This document shows, piece after piece, positions 32,119-44,508 of a stretch of 64,000 nt of DNA. Numbering within the stretch: position 1 is the stretch's first letter; each line of letters starts with the position of its first letter. A model generated the notes under the pieces. That model saw nothing but the letters and a program-made list of their open reading frames with translations. It did not search any database and was not told the origin of the DNA. The stretch covers positions 1,922,001 through 1,986,000 of the forward strand of contig JAXQJY010000032.1 in the NCBI GenBank assembly GCA_037042185.1, written 5' to 3'. The translations under genes were made by a program, and so were the position numbers. The stretch is from Sordariomycetes sp. S80-01Y (lineage: Eukaryota > Ascomycota > Sordariomycetes).

Positions 32119-33515
32119 AGAAGTGAAGAGATTGGACCGATGCAAATAAAAAGGGGGCCGTGGACGGACGAAGGTTCGTTGGGCATCGGTGCTGCTGGTT
32201 AGATGTGAGATTTTGCTGGTACATACGGCCCCCAAGTAGAGGCGAGCCGCCAAAGGATACGTAGGAGTTTGAGTCACAATTATGCAAATGGACCTGGTCC
32301 GACCTGGTCCGGCCAGCGATGCATGCGTCGATGTGTTCATGCAATCCCTCGGTCGCTCCCACGCATACCTCGTCCTCACCCAGCTCACCTTGGATCCTAG
32401 ACGAGCTGGGACCCAGACAGAAGAGCACCGCACCGGTGGCCATGATCTCCCTGTCCCGCACTTAGCGCCACGGATAACAGCGGACGGGAAGCGGGAGCCC
32501 ATCTGAGCCCATCTGAGCCACCGGGAACCTCACAGTGTTACGAGTACTGACTGACTGGCACCAGCAGCGACGATTGCAGCCCCAACTGAACCTCGCATCC
32601 TCGGAAAGTCGGTCACGGCGTCCAGCGGACGAGGACGGGAGGCGCGTCTGTCGATCGCCGGTCTCGAACTCAGCACACGCAGCGATTCTCTGCAGCAGCA
32701 CCCAACCAGTAGAACAGATCACTTTACAAACGCTTTTCCGCGTCCCTCACGTTCCCCTTTGGATGGACTCATAACCCACCGACCTGCCTAAGGTACCAGC
32801 CGTGAGCTGCCGGTCGAGCGCTGCACATGCAAGTCATGAAGCTGCACGGGCACCGCATCGGCAGCCGTCGTCTTCGCCCCGACTCGTCCATCTGTCCCCC
32901 GGCAGCATGTCGGCTCCCCTCAGACGAGTCCTGTTCTGCGCAGCGTCCGCCGAGATTCTGCACAGAACCCACGACGCAACCTTAGGGAGCAGCCTGAGGT
33001 GCATCTGCGCTAGCTTGGCTGCTAGCCATGCATCTAAACCCCTGGCCGCCCCCGCCCCGGGTCCCCCCAACGGCCAGTGGTCAATTCCAGGTCTCGGTGT
33101 CAGACCCCTGCAACGCCCCCCCTCGGGATCTCCAGCCATCTGAATTTACGGTGAGGGACGGGCAAAAGGGCACCACATTTTCTTATCTGCAGGCGACGAC
33201 TCTTCTACACTTTCTCTCTCTGCATTGATCAGATCCGCCCGTCGTCCCGCTTTGATATTCTGGAATTGGGCTGCGCATTGAGGAGACGCGGGAGCTACTT
33301 AGTGCTGCTGTCGTTATACGGGGAGTACTTACATCCCTCTGACAAGGTGTTTTAAAGAGAACGGGCCCGCCCTGTCCCCGGTCCTTGCTGAGCTACTACC
33401 ATCGCACTTCGCACCACCTCGCCTCGCCTCGCCTCGCCCTCATACACCCACATATACCAATCACCTTATACACCCGCGCGACATCACAAGAAGCCCCCCT
33501 TCCCGAGCAAGCGCA
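32119..33515. other. intergenic, no supported gene
   Basis: A 1.4-kb gap. The open frames on both strands (up to 170 codons) are GC-rich chance frames or read through the 3' UTR of the ERJ5-like gene. The last 150 bp are a pyrimidine-rich leader with CCTCG repeats just before the next gene, typical of a fungal 5' UTR. Confidence 0.5.
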
Positions 33516-34316
33516 ATGGGCTTCCTTGACCCCTTTGGCGTCGGCGACGGCGTTTCCGTCGTCTCGGGCGGTCTCTCACGGCCCAGCGGACACAAGCGCC
33601 ACCGCTCCCGCTCCCGCTCCCACAAGCACAGGAAGCGCTCGCGATCGCGCTCCTCGTCGCGCCACCGCGGCGGCTACGGGCCCGGGGCGAGCCTGGGCGC
33701 CGGTCTGAGCGGCTTCTTTGGCAACGACAGCCACTACCACAAGCACTCGAGGAGCACGGGGAGCTTCTTCGGGCTCGGAGGCGAGAAGAACCACTCGAGG
33801 GGCTCCTTCTTTGGATTCAGTAAGTCACTGCACGGGCCTCGGAGGTCAGCAAGCCTTCAGAGGCGGGAAAGATGAGGTGCTGACCAAGACACAGGCAAGC
33901 CGTCGTACTACAAGCGCTCGTCGCGCCACGGCTTCCTCCACAAATCCTACAAGCACCTCAAGCGACTCATCCGCGACCTGACGCACTGGGCTAAGCGCCA
34001 TCCGTGGAAGGTCATATTCATGGTTCTCATGCCGCTCATCAGCGGCGGCGTCCTCACAGCCCTGCTCGCGCGGTTCGGCCTGCGCCTGCCCGCTTCGCTG
34101 GAGAAGCTGGTTGGCATCGCCGGCAAGGCAGTCACCGGCGACACGGGAGGTCTCGTGGGCGAAGCCGTCAGGTTCGCCGGAAACGGCTTCGGAGAAGGCC
34201 GCGCGACCGTCAAGGTGAGGGACGGCGACAGGGGCATGAGGTGGGAGAAGAACTACAGGAGTACGGATGATGCCTGGGGCGACACGGTTGGCGGGTTTGC
34301 CAAGATGTTCATATAG
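33516..34316 (+). CDS. RS-rich membrane protein, unknown function
   Basis: Predicted 241 aa from exons 33516-33819 and 33895-34316. The N-terminal third is an arginine/serine/histidine-rich segment with RSRSRS runs. A Gly/Ser/Phe-rich stretch with repeated GSFFG motifs follows, then a basic segment and one clear hydrophobic helix (VIFMVLMPLISGGVLTALLA). The C-terminus is amphipathic. RS runs are usual in splicing factors, but a membrane helix is not. I do not recognise the family. The pyrimidine-rich leader and good splice sites support a real gene. Confidence 0.7.
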
Positions 34317-34924
34317 AATCACCTAGCGAGCTGGCGCATGTCTATGCTGAGGCCGCCAGAGTGATCTCACATCAGGGACGGAGTCAGGGCGCCGGGGACT
34401 ATCATCACAAAGGGCCGCATTGTTTTCGCTTCTTACATCGCATCATGAGCAATCGACGACATCACTAGGGTTCATTATTTGTTTTTGTGGTTCAAGCAGC
34501 AGTGCGCGAATCTTGCCTTGTCGAAATAAGTAGTCATTCATAGTTTAAGCTGGTCTCCGACCAATATTGACACCACACTTGCAACCCAAGTTCCTATCCG
34601 TGGCACTCGGCAGGCGCAAATGGTGGAAACGATGATCTGTGGCCGCTGCTGGCATACGCCCCCGTGGCCACCGCTGTGCTCATGCAGAGAAGTGTGTGAT
34701 GTGTCAATCATGCTATCGTCAAACGCCAATTCCCTCGGTGATGATAGGAGCCGTCGCACGAAACTCCCACTTGCCGATACATACTCTGCTCTCCCCGGCT
34801 CTGCCCTCATAAATGACTTTATACAAGCCGCCAGAGCTCTATGCTGCAAATGCCGCAGGTGTGAAATTTGTAATCCATCAAGATCCATATACAATCATCA
34901 AATATGGTCGTCGCGACCAGTGAT
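34317..34924. other. convergent intergenic, no supported gene
   Basis: 3' flanks of the RS-rich membrane protein and of the large disordered protein on the other strand. Nothing else seen. Confidence 0.5.
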
Positions 34925-37714
34925 TCAGGGTTGTTCTCGTGCCCCTTCCTTGGGCTTCCAAAATTGGACCAGGCGCCCGAGGCGCTTAGTTTTGCTGTTG
35001 CGGGACTTCTTGCTCTCGTCGTTATCGAGAGTGACCTCCATCGACAGCTTGCTCCGCTCGCCGTGGGAACTGCTTATGAGTCGGCTGAGACTCACTAAGC
35101 TAGACCGCCTGCGTCCGAATGCTGCAGATGAGACGGACAGCGGGCGAGGCTCCCGGAGTGTTGGCTGCGACATGCGAGCTTGAGACGGGAAGTTGCTGTC
35201 GCGCGTCATGGTCGAGTTGCTCGACGTGAGGGACGGGATATCGTAGTCAGCCGAGAGTCGAACTTCCGGTCCCGGCTCGCCCATCAGCAGCGAGCGAAAG
35301 CTGTTGTCCTCATGGACTGATGAAGGGGCAGTCGAAAGGCGCTGCGTGTCTGCGGACATTGGCGAGCGAGGTGAAGAGGCGTAGCTCATCGAGTGGGGGC
35401 TGACCGGCATGTTCGTGTACGGGACTGGAGGCGGCCCCAGTTCGAAAGAGGGTAGCTCTCGGGTGCCCGAAGTCTTCCTGAGCGACATCGTCGGCGAGCC
35501 AGATGCCTCAGATCCACCACCGAACATGTTGTTGGTGCGGAAGCGAACATTTGACGAAGGCTCTTCCACTATCACGTTGTCATGCAGTGAGGTCTTGGAT
35601 CGCTGAGCGCGAATTGAGGCCACGCTTGACTGATCCAAATCACTGACCCCAGAGCTCTTGCGGCGAAAACTGCGACCCGGCTCCTTGGTCGAGTCTGTGG
35701 GGACAACCGCAGGCGGTGTCGTGTCCCCGTCGGACTCTTCTTCACGGGACGAGTGGGTGCTAGTAGCAGGCTTCGAGCTCCTGCCGTCTTCTTCCTCAGC
35801 CTCCTCTTCATCTTCCTCAAAGACATCGGCCATGGTAGAGCTACTGCCAAAGCGGTGGATACTCGAGGTGCCGGGATCAAAGGGTGGCAGATCAGGGGCG
35901 GACTCTGCCCTTCGGTGGTAGTGCATACCTGGACCGCTGAAACCTCGCATGCCCTGGGCACTATGCAGTCGACGTCGGTTGGCATTTCCGGCAGCGCGCT
36001 GAGCGGCATCCCATTCAGGGTTGCTCGGGAGGGGTGTGTTGAAGGGACCAAGAGCCGCGTCCAGGTCAATCATGGGGGAGGAGATATCGTCCGCTCGCTG
36101 TTTGCTGGGTCTTGGCGGAGTCGGCGACTCGGTCACTGTAACAGTAGGAGGCGCTTGACCTTGCGGCTGAGCTGGCTGGTCAACATCCATGGCGTCTTCG
36201 TCGTCTTCTTCAGGAGGAACAATAGAGGCCGGCGGAGTCGGTGGTCGGACCGAGTACTTGGACCGCCTGTTGCTCTGCTTAGGCTTCCTAGGGAGAATCG
36301 AGTCGGCCCAACCCTTGACCATCTTCCGTCTCTTACTTTTCTTCTTGTCGTTCTTCAAGTCAGCGCCCTCAGCTGGGGACTCCGAGCTGTGGTCAGAGGA
36401 AGATGCACCGGAAACGACTCTGGTAGCTGATTCACCAGAACTTGCGCTGTGAGGTCGAGTCCTGCTAGGAGAGCCGGTGCTGGAGAATGGATCCAAGCCG
36501 AAGAACGTCCATCGCCTGGAGGCTTTGGTAGGACTAGGAGTCGGTTGCTCCGTCGCAGATGCCTCCGCCAGATCTAACAGTGCCGGGATCGAGTTCCTGC
36601 GACGAGGCGATGTATTGAACTCGTCTGCTTGAACGGTTGGGGTTCGTTCAAGGATGGCCCCAGCCGTACTGGGACGTGAACCTTCGTAAGAGGGGCTGTG
36701 AGATTTGGCTGCTGGTGAATCCCGTCCACTAGGTGATGTGTTGACGAGGGAAGAGATGCTGCCGGACACCGCATGGCCAGGCTTTGCAGTGATAGTGCTA
36801 GACGTATCAGTGGACACTAGAGAAAGTGGCCGCGGGATGAACTCGAGGGTGTCGGAGAATCCGACGCGCGTTCGAGACGCTGGCTTCGGTGGCAGATCGT
36901 CCTCGGCCGAGGAGTCATTCCCACGGGTTGAGCCCTCGACTTCTGTTGCCTTTGGAATATCTGGCGTACTTGCCACTTGCTGGTTCACCTCTCCCTGATA
37001 CTTGGCTGGTATAGGCGGCATAGCCGGTATCTGATCGAAGTTTGTGGGGGAATTAGGCGCGCTACTGCCTTTGAAAGAGAAGTCATGCTGCGGCGGAGGT
37101 AGAAGAGACAGATCGCTGGTGGAGAGCGCGCTTGAGACACCGCGTCGATGGCCCCTTCGTGGAGGAGCAAGACTAGGAGAATTGAAACCACTCTCGGGCT
37201 TTGTCGGGCTGCTGCTCATCACAGCAATCGAGTTGCCTTCTCTCAGTCGTCCACCAACGAACTCGCTACCACCTCGGCGGTGGCCGTGTCGGATCGGCTT
37301 TTCCCCAGAGGGCAACGTTCTCGGCGACTGGGGGGAAATTGGAGGGCTGAGCATAGGGTCGTTCGGGTCAGGTGGCAGAGATGCCCCAGGGTTGAAGCTG
37401 AAGGCTGGGAGAGAGGCACGCGCTTGGGGCCTCTCGGTCGCCTCAGTCGTTAGCTGATATGACTGAGTGGGCGTTTCGATCGCGGACACGGGACGCCGCC
37501 GCGAGGCTCGAGCAACTGTCGGTGTTGGGATGGGCGCTGAAGGAGTCTCATCGTCGCGCATGGGGAAGGAGAAGGAAGGGTTCGGAGGAGGAGCGGCTCG
37601 CTTCATCGTGTGTGCTGGAGGACTGGTGGCCTCAACATCAACCATGGGTTCCAAGTCGCCTATGGGGTGGATCGGGGCGGGAGAAGCCGATTCGGGGCCG
37701 TATGCAGAAGCCAT
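34925..37714 (-). CDS. large disordered Ser/Pro-rich protein
   Basis: Predicted 929 aa in one exon. Almost the whole protein is low-complexity Ser/Pro/Thr-rich, with many SP and SSP sites suited to phosphorylation. Ordered-looking islands are RWTFFGLDPFSS, KSKRRKMVKGWADSILPRK, and a region around IDLDAALGPFNTPL. The C-terminus is basic (KSRNSKTKRLGRLVQFWKP). I have the impression of similar fungal proteins annotated only as proline- or serine-rich, and assign no function. The frame stays open a further 64 codons upstream, but the ATG at 37714 starts a sequence that looks like protein, while the upstream part looks like 5' UTR. Confidence 0.75.
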   Translation of the reverse strand: MASAYGPESASPAPIHPIGDLEPMVDVEATSPPAHTMKRAAPPPNPSFSFPMRDDETPSAPIPTPTVARASRRRPVSAIETPTQSYQLTTEATERPQARASLPAFSFNPGASLPPDPNDPMLSPPISPQSPRTLPSGEKPIRHGHRRGGSEFVGGRLREGNSIAVMSSSPTKPESGFNSPSLAPPRRGHRRGVSSALSTSDLSLLPPPQHDFSFKGSSAPNSPTNFDQIPAMPPIPAKYQGEVNQQVASTPDIPKATEVEGSTRGNDSSAEDDLPPKPASRTRVGFSDTLEFIPRPLSLVSTDTSSTITAKPGHAVSGSISSLVNTSPSGRDSPAAKSHSPSYEGSRPSTAGAILERTPTVQADEFNTSPRRRNSIPALLDLAEASATEQPTPSPTKASRRWTFFGLDPFSSTGSPSRTRPHSASSGESATRVVSGASSSDHSSESPAEGADLKNDKKKSKRRKMVKGWADSILPRKPKQSNRRSKYSVRPPTPPASIVPPEEDDEDAMDVDQPAQPQGQAPPTVTVTESPTPPRPSKQRADDISSPMIDLDAALGPFNTPLPSNPEWDAAQRAAGNANRRRLHSAQGMRGFSGPGMHYHRRAESAPDLPPFDPGTSSIHRFGSSSTMADVFEEDEEEAEEEDGRSSKPATSTHSSREEESDGDTTPPAVVPTDSTKEPGRSFRRKSSGVSDLDQSSVASIRAQRSKTSLHDNVIVEEPSSNVRFRTNNMFGGGSEASGSPTMSLRKTSGTRELPSFELGPPPVPYTNMPVSPHSMSYASSPRSPMSADTQRLSTAPSSVHEDNSFRSLLMGEPGPEVRLSADYDIPSLTSSNSTMTRDSNFPSQARMSQPTLREPRPLSVSSAAFGRRRSSLVSLSRLISSSHGERSKLSMEVTLDNDESKKSRNSKTKRLGRLVQFWKPKEGAREQP

Positions 37715-40700
37715 GATTCCTCCAGCCGCGCCGCGGCACGTCAACAACTGTCCTCCTATGCAACCGGATGTATCATGTGGAAGTTGTCGACGGTAGTCGG
37801 CTTCGGCGTCCCGGTGCTGGCTCAGTCGACGGTGCCGGACGCTTGGGGGCAAGCGTGTAGGATTGTATCTTGGGTAAAGATTGCTGAAGTAGTTGAGACT
37901 GGACAAGTCAGTGGTTGAGAGGCGGAGCCGAAGAAAAGGGAGCTACAAACCCGTAGAAGCAGCAATAAGGAACATGAGAAACGTCAAAAGGCAGCAGACA
38001 AAGGAGCGGACGGCCAAAACCAGTAGACGACTCGAACGAGAGGACTAACTGGAATCGCACCAGGCGTTGGTGAAATCAATGAGAAGCACGCACGACGGCG
38101 GCGGGAAAGGGGCGCAAAGGACAAGAAAATGCGTGCGTGAGGATTGACTTGGGAGGGATCGGGCGGAGGGGAGGAGAGTCGAGGGAGGTGATGGCTCGCA
38201 CTCGGCGTGAAGGTGCAGACGAGAGGTGACTTGGCGAGGGCCTCAGACTGGAAATGGGAAGTGGACCTGGGCCTGACTTGCCAATGTCCAGGAGCAGTGG
38301 AGCCGCAGCTGCAGGCCTGTGGGGGTTGGAGCATGCACAAATTGCTATCCACCGCCTTTCATTAATCCAGATCCCCTAGATTAGCGGCCTTGCGCGGCCC
38401 AGAATCCCCATTCACCAATATCCGAGTCCACTTGCGGTCTCCAGTTGGCAGCGTCTGTCGTGAATCCGTGATGCACAGCATCCGCCGACTGTTGCAGACT
38501 TGCAGTGAGTTGCAGCCAGCGCCTACGACGTACGAGTACCAGTTCCACGGCCTCGCCGCCTTTGAGGCTTCGTCTCAGCGTCGCGTCCCTCCCGTCGGGA
38601 GCCAACGAACGACAAGCTGACCACCACCACTACGGGAGTGCCGGTCGAACCTGTCCAAATTCTCCAGTCTGGCCTCGGCCGCCCTCCAGCATGCAAAGGC
38701 GTTCAGCTGACCAGCCAATCCACGGACTATCGTATCGGCTGCTGATTGCGATTGCCACCTCCTCACTTGTCTCCAGCGCACTCTGCCCAGTGCGCGCTGT
38801 GCCCGCCCAAGACCGCTGTAGGCGACGCTGCAAGGGCTCTTCGTAATTCCTGGGCAGCTGTCGTCCGGCCTGGATATCGCTGTCTGATGGGAGCCGCCCA
38901 GCCGCTAGCCAGCGCTGCCACCCGGCCAGCGCCTCTGATTCGCCCCAACGACCGCACTTCAATGTTAGCCCGCGCCCGTGTGCCTGCGTTTGTCCCTCAG
39001 ATACCTGCGCAGGGCCCGCACTTTTATGCATCCTCCTCCCTCGCAGCCGAGCCACAGGGGGGCTTTCCACCAAGAACCACTGCGGCCTATCCGAGGAGGG
39101 CGTCGACACTGCTGATCAGAAGGTCGCCGGCCGGGCAACCGGGCAACCATCGTATCGCGGCACTCACTAAATACACCGAAGACCTCTTCTGCGGCCTTAT
39201 GCAGTTCGCGCTGCCCGTCGCCCTTTTCATCTGTGTCAACAACCCAAAGGATCTGACTGTGCAAGGGTATCGAGTTATACCTGCAGATCGTTCCTCGTCT
39301 AGCCGGCAATGTGGCATTCTCAGCCTGCAAGGTACGGCGCGTCCACGGAGGCAGCAGACGCCGAGATCTGATAATGTCTGGCTGGCCCTGGCTGGTTTCA
39401 TCCTGTGTCAATAGTTGAGATCCAACGCCTTCACAGGTCCGACTTGCATCTACAGGATAGTCGCAAGGCAGTCCTTGGGCGCGTTTCACCCATTCGAGCA
39501 TGGCCTCTCTCTCATTGGACGACGGCGCTGACCTTCGTCGAGTGATGTCGAATGTTATGCCGGTCGTATTGGTGTCTCTGCTTTCTTTTCTCATCCGTCT
39601 CCCGAACCATGTTAGGGCAGATGATCCAGATCTGGGGTGAGGCTATGCTTCTTGGCACCGGTCATCGTTCGTGTTGCATCTCTCACCGTTAAATGCCACG
39701 GACAACGCTCCCATTTCGGCCTTGTGTGCTCTCAAGATAGCTTCATGCCATCGTCCTCGGTTTTTCCCACACGGCTTGACGAGAAAACATTATTCGGCTG
39801 CCGTTGTCGCTACGCGCGCGGAGGGCCAACCCGATGCAACAGTGCCGTACCCCTGGCAGCCGATGGAAGGTGGATTAACATGGCGTTCTGCAGTTGCTGC
39901 GCACAGTGGCCGCTGTACCTGTCAATCAGCGCCCGTTCGGGAAGTCGGACTCCGCTGTCCTGAATCCGTAGAGACCTCTGTTGCTCTTAAATCCAGCAAG
40001 TGGAGAGATGATCAGGCGCAAAAGCTGGAAGCCATTCGTATGGAGAAGTTCCCGACATCCCAAGGACGTCGTCGTCTGCTGCATCTTCATCCCATTCGAC
40101 ATCAATGATCTCATAATACCGGGCAAGTCTGGTCTAGGGTAAACATTGTGACAGCTATTGCTCCTCGCATATTAAAGGACCCGTCACAGCCAAGACAGGC
40201 TTCACTCAAGACACCGACTTAAACTGTGATGCCATCATCGTTTCGGAGGCCAAGCGCCGGCCAAGAAGCCAAGGAGCCAGCCTGGAGCAGCCAGCGGAAG
40301 GCCTCCACAACCAGAATCCGCGTGATAACAAGGTTGACCTCCTAGGCTGTCGACCGTGATGGAGATTCTTGATAACACAGCATCGAATAGAACGTCAATT
40401 CATAGACGTCGTAAGAGAGCATACACATAGTTCTCCCGACGATCTCGTCCCCGTGCTCCAAGACACAACTCATAATACGCCACTACCCGAGACACCCTGC
40501 CACGTTGCCTACAATCTCACAGCAAGACTCGAACAGTAAATGAGAAATGACTGATTTCAGACAAAGTGGCACTCACTTCCGCGATGCCTCTCTCACAAGA
40601 ACTGACATCATTAAAGACCACTCCCAAGCTGCCGGAGCTGGCACACAACGGCTTGCTACTGAAGAGACCATCGGCCACAAGAGCAACAGTTCTGAGGACT

Positions 40701-41349
40701 TTGGTTCAGCCGGTTTTCCCCCACCGACTCAATTCCATCGGCTCAAGAGGCCTCAATGCCGCTCTCTTCACTTTGGTGGCTTCCTTCGTGACATACTCAC
40801 CACTGATGGCATATTTTACAATCTAGAGTCTGACAGTGCCGTATGCGAAAAGTTTAGGGTACCTGCGTAACTTAACAGTTGACTTATAATTTGTTCAAAG
40901 GGAGCCTCAGCCGCGACGTTGAATAGCAGGCTCCTTAGCCAATCGTCATTCTGCTCAGCCCAGCTTACGATGGGTGCAATTTTGCAACGAAATGCATTTA
41001 ATCTCACGACTTAACATCGTCGTGGCAAAAGAAATGGAAGGCAGCATCCCCTTGGACATGGGAAATTTGTCGCAATCCAACGAAATCCATCACAAGGCAG
41101 CCACTCAGAAGAGTCCATTCCCGTTTCCCCCTGGAATTGATGTTCACTCAACCACTGTGGGGATTGAAGGACCCTGAAATGAGCCACCCCATATTTCTCG
41201 TGCGCCACAGCTTATGTGGGGGCTCGAGGCTCACCGCCAACAGTCCCCGCCAAAGTTTTGTCTGGCAGAAAATTTCATGATGGGAGCCAGCGACCGCCTT
41301 GTTCCGCATCATCACCAGACCAGCCAACACGTCTACTACATCCGCCGAA
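37715..41349. other. 3.6-kb gene-poor region
   Basis: The left part is the promoter and leader of the disordered protein. The longest open frames (222 codons at 38746-39414 plus; 209 codons at 38965-39594 minus) overlap each other in GC-rich DNA and have no domain, hydrophobic pattern or splice context. I do not call them genes. No repeat or RNA gene seen. Confidence 0.45.
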
Positions 41350-41830
41350 ATGTCGACAGAAACAGGGACAGCGCCCCCTGCGGCACCTGCAAGTACGACC
41401 AAGCCTCTTGGAATGCGACAGAATGGTGCGCTCTTCACACGCTTGCGGCTCGTAACCCATCAGCTAACGAAGCATGCGCAGGCAAGCAGTGGCACGCGCC
41501 AAAGAAGGCATTCCGCCCAGCGGCTGGCCTGAAGTCATTTAAGCAGAAGCAAAAAGAGCGCGAAGATCGGGCACGAATCAAGGCGAAGGAGAAGGAAATG
41601 AAAGACGAAAAGGAGGCAGAGCGCCAGGTACGACCACCAATACGATTGCAAGGCGGCCTGTGAGAATGCAGTACTGACAAGTGTGAAAGGAGAGGATAGC
41701 ATCTATCAAGGAGAAGCGAGCGAAGAAGGAAGAGAAGGAAAGGTATGAGCAATTGGAGGCCAAGATGCACAAGAAGAGAGTCGAGAGGTTGAAGAGGAAG
41801 GAGAAGAGGAACAAGATGATCAACTCGTGA
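41350..41830 (+). CDS. CGR1: Cgr1, rRNA-processing protein
   Basis: Predicted 120-aa nucleolar protein needed for pre-rRNA processing and 60S biogenesis. Exons: 41350-41425, 41482-41627 and 41690-41830, joined in phase; the first intron carries a CTAAC branch. The family signatures are [17 protein letters not shown] across the first junction, [13 protein letters not shown], and the highly charged coiled coil ending [18 protein letters not shown], nearly invariant in fungal Cgr1. Length matches the family (about 110-120 aa). A longer open frame that reads through the first intron from upstream is not the gene. Confidence 0.95.
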
Positions 41831-42455
41831 GCGACATGCGGTTCTATCACGCTGCATCAACCCGGACGAGCATGGCGAGTTCAATGGGCGAGTATCCGCT
41901 GCGGACCGACGAAAGTGCCTGCGCAGTGACACTAGGAACCAATTCATAGGGTGGAAATGATACGAGGCCGACAGACTGATGAGGCTCGGATCATCGCTCA
42001 CCTTAGAGGAATTGTCCCCTGCAAGAACTGACCTCTTCATACACCTCGACGGAGAGCTCTCAGTCGCTTGGGAATTATCTGGCGTTGATATGGCGTTATG
42101 GGCGAAACGACACATGAGCGGTTCAATGAGAAATGAGCGAGGTAGAATACGACAGGTTCCTTCACAAATATTATCGGTGAATAACTTGTCTCCCGAGAAC
42201 AAGGCGCACAAAGACAGTAGTCCGGGTCAATTATTTACGAAACCACATCTTCTGTGGCAAGGTATTGGGGTGTCGTGACTGTGTATAGTAACATGTGGCA
42301 TGTGAAAGCAGCGTCATCCCGCCCCACCGCCGCGTCCCAAATCCGTCCCGAACCTGACGCCCCTGGCCTTGAACTCTCAGCATCACTAACCTCAAACCTT
42401 AAAGCCCCGCAGGCCGTTCGCGAAACTCAAGGCCGTCGGCCGCTCCGTCGCTACA
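41831..42455. other. intergenic, no supported gene
   Basis: 3' flank of CGR1 and promoter of the next gene. No domain-bearing frame, repeat or RNA gene seen. Confidence 0.5.
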
Positions 42456-43574
42456 ATGGCCAACTCCAACGTGTCACCGCTCGACCACGCACCATATCCA
42501 TCTCCTCCCTATAACCCTCCGGGCCCTCCGGGATCGTCCACAAAGACGCGACCCCGACACCAGATCAAGCGCTCCCTCTCCGAACTCGCATCGCCAGCGA
42601 AGCGCAGCAGCCACAGCGCTAGACACTCAACACATCATTATCATGGGCACCACGGAAACAGGCGAGAAAGGAATAGGGATGTAGAGGGTGCAACCGAACC
42701 ACAGACTGCGCATCCAATTAGCGGAAGATACGGACGAATCTCGCTGGACATGCCGCGACCGGAGGCAATACATAGTCGACGGGAGAGTGCAATGGCCGTA
42801 CCAATTGTCCCCCGAGAGAACGTCGAAACAAGGGATGTCAGTGGGAACAGTGGGAATAGTGGGAGAGTGAAGGAGGAAAAGCTGAAGAGGGAGTTAGACA
42901 AGGCAGAAGTTCGGGTTCAAGGGCTGAAGCAATCGCTCGTTGAGCTTCATACCTTCTCTACTTCAGCGACGAGACGGCTTGATGAGACGTACTACGCTGT
43001 TCTGGAGAAGACGAGTGCGCTGCAGAACACGGTCACAGCGTTGAAGGACTTGGCAGAGGCTTCGAAGGAGATCTACCAGACCTTTCAGAAAGACTCTGAA
43101 GAGCTCGAGCGCGATATTCAGGGACAGGTTAATGGATTGGGCAGCTTCGAGGAGCAGGAGAGCAAGATTGATTCCCTCCAGGGACGCATACACCAAGGAC
43201 GCAAGCGGATACAAGCCCTCAGCGGCCGAGTTGACGCTGTACGGAATCGCGTGGAAGCTTGGGAACGGGCAGATCAAGAATGGCAGGAAAGGACCAGACG
43301 GCGGCTAAAGATTATCTGGACGGCAATGCTGACCTTGACACTGGTCATTGTGCTCTTGTTTGTGGGCTTCAAGTACGCCGATCAAGAATCGCCCGTCGCG
43401 GCATTGGAAGAGCTTGCAGAAGCACTGCCCAAGACGATTCGGCAAGGAGCCTTTAACATATCAAGAGGCGTAGAAAGCCTCGTGGAGGACCGGGGTCGGG
43501 GTTTAGACGAATCGTTACTCCGGTCGATGCAGCGGGGAGCTGACGACAGATTACGTGGATTTGATGAGCTGTGA
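42456..43574 (+). CDS. coiled-coil protein with one membrane helix, unknown
   Basis: Predicted 372 aa, intronless. A disordered, His/Ser/Pro-rich N-terminus (about residues 1-140) leads into a long coiled coil (about 140-280). One hydrophobic helix follows (IIWTAMLTLTLVIVLLFVGF, about 286-305), then a short amphipathic C-terminal region. The plan is that of an anchored cytoplasmic coiled coil, such as organelle tethers or septation proteins. No specific family is recognised. The frame, codon use and single ATG are convincing. Confidence 0.78.
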   Translation: MANSNVSPLDHAPYPSPPYNPPGPPGSSTKTRPRHQIKRSLSELASPAKRSSHSARHSTHHYHGHHGNRRERNRDVEGATEPQTAHPISGRYGRISLDMPRPEAIHSRRESAMAVPIVPRENVETRDVSGNSGNSGRVKEEKLKRELDKAEVRVQGLKQSLVELHTFSTSATRRLDETYYAVLEKTSALQNTVTALKDLAEASKEIYQTFQKDSEELERDIQGQVNGLGSFEEQESKIDSLQGRIHQGRKRIQALSGRVDAVRNRVEAWERADQEWQERTRRRLKIIWTAMLTLTLVIVLLFVGFKYADQESPVAALEELAEALPKTIRQGAFNISRGVESLVEDRGRGLDESLLRSMQRGADDRLRGFDEL

Positions 43575-44508
43575 GCCTCGTCAGGCCCTCACCTGTATCC
43601 GAGCGTCGGCGAACATAATGATACCCCTGAATTTAATGTTGTCGAAAATAGACGTCGTGTCAACCAGAAAATCTCAACCCGAAGAGCTGGGGAAACTGAA
43701 GTGACCGAGCGGCTGATTTCCGCGCCATTGACCAACCAAACCGTCGAGCCGGATTTGCCTTTTCAAGCATGATGCCGCGCGCCGCGGCTTGAAGCTAAAG
43801 CGGGCTGTCGTGAAACCAGGTCGGCGGTGGGAGAGTAAGCCGCATTCTCGAGAGCATCAAAGTGGCTGAGGGCAATAATACACCAGCTCCCAACCTGGGG
43901 GCCACAGCTCCGCCGCGCTCGCGCGAACACGCCGGCGCTGCCTTGCTCGTATGTGGATGCCCAAGACCGCTGGCGATTCATGAGGTCTCTCGGCTTGGCT
44001 CGAGCCAAGAAGTCGATGAGTCTGAGTTACAGCGTCCACGTCATGCCCCGCTACCAAAGCCGTCGACTATGGTGACGGTTGGTGTGAGAGTGAATTGACA
44101 TGCTAAAATGGCTGTGATCGAGACATATCAATCTCGGTCTTCAGAATCCAGCAGACCTTAGAAAAGTTCAAGAGCCGGACAATATCAGCCGCTTCAAGTT
44201 GTCCAGGCCACTTCAAATCCCGTCAGCGCGTACTCAGCCCTACAAGGTCCCTATACCTTAGCTGCGTTGGCGCCCCTCCTACTGACCGCGCGTCCCCCAA
44301 CAGCACAGCACAGCGTCACCGCTAAGAGGCCATCGACCAGCAGCAGGCCTCGACTGTTTATTACCTTCGCTTCTCCCCCAACCCCCGCCTCAGGGACCAG
44401 CAGCCCCCATTTTCCTTTGCGCGTTTCCGACCGCTCTTAGATTCTCTTCCTTTTCTTCGAGAGATTATAGATCAGAGTTATCCCCTCTTCCCCTACCTTC
44501 AACGCGCC
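43575..44508. other. intergenic, no supported gene
   Basis: A 934-bp gap between two plus-strand genes. The last 150 bp are pyrimidine-rich and likely the leader of the PX-domain gene. No other element seen. Confidence 0.5.

Noticed and set aside
32280-32312. Short direct repeat of GACCTGGTCC
   Set aside because: Only two to three copies of ten bases. Too short to call a functional element.
38746-39594. Overlapping 222-codon plus and 209-codon minus frames
   Set aside because: They are mutually overlapping, in GC-rich DNA, with no domain, signal peptide, membrane helix or splice context.
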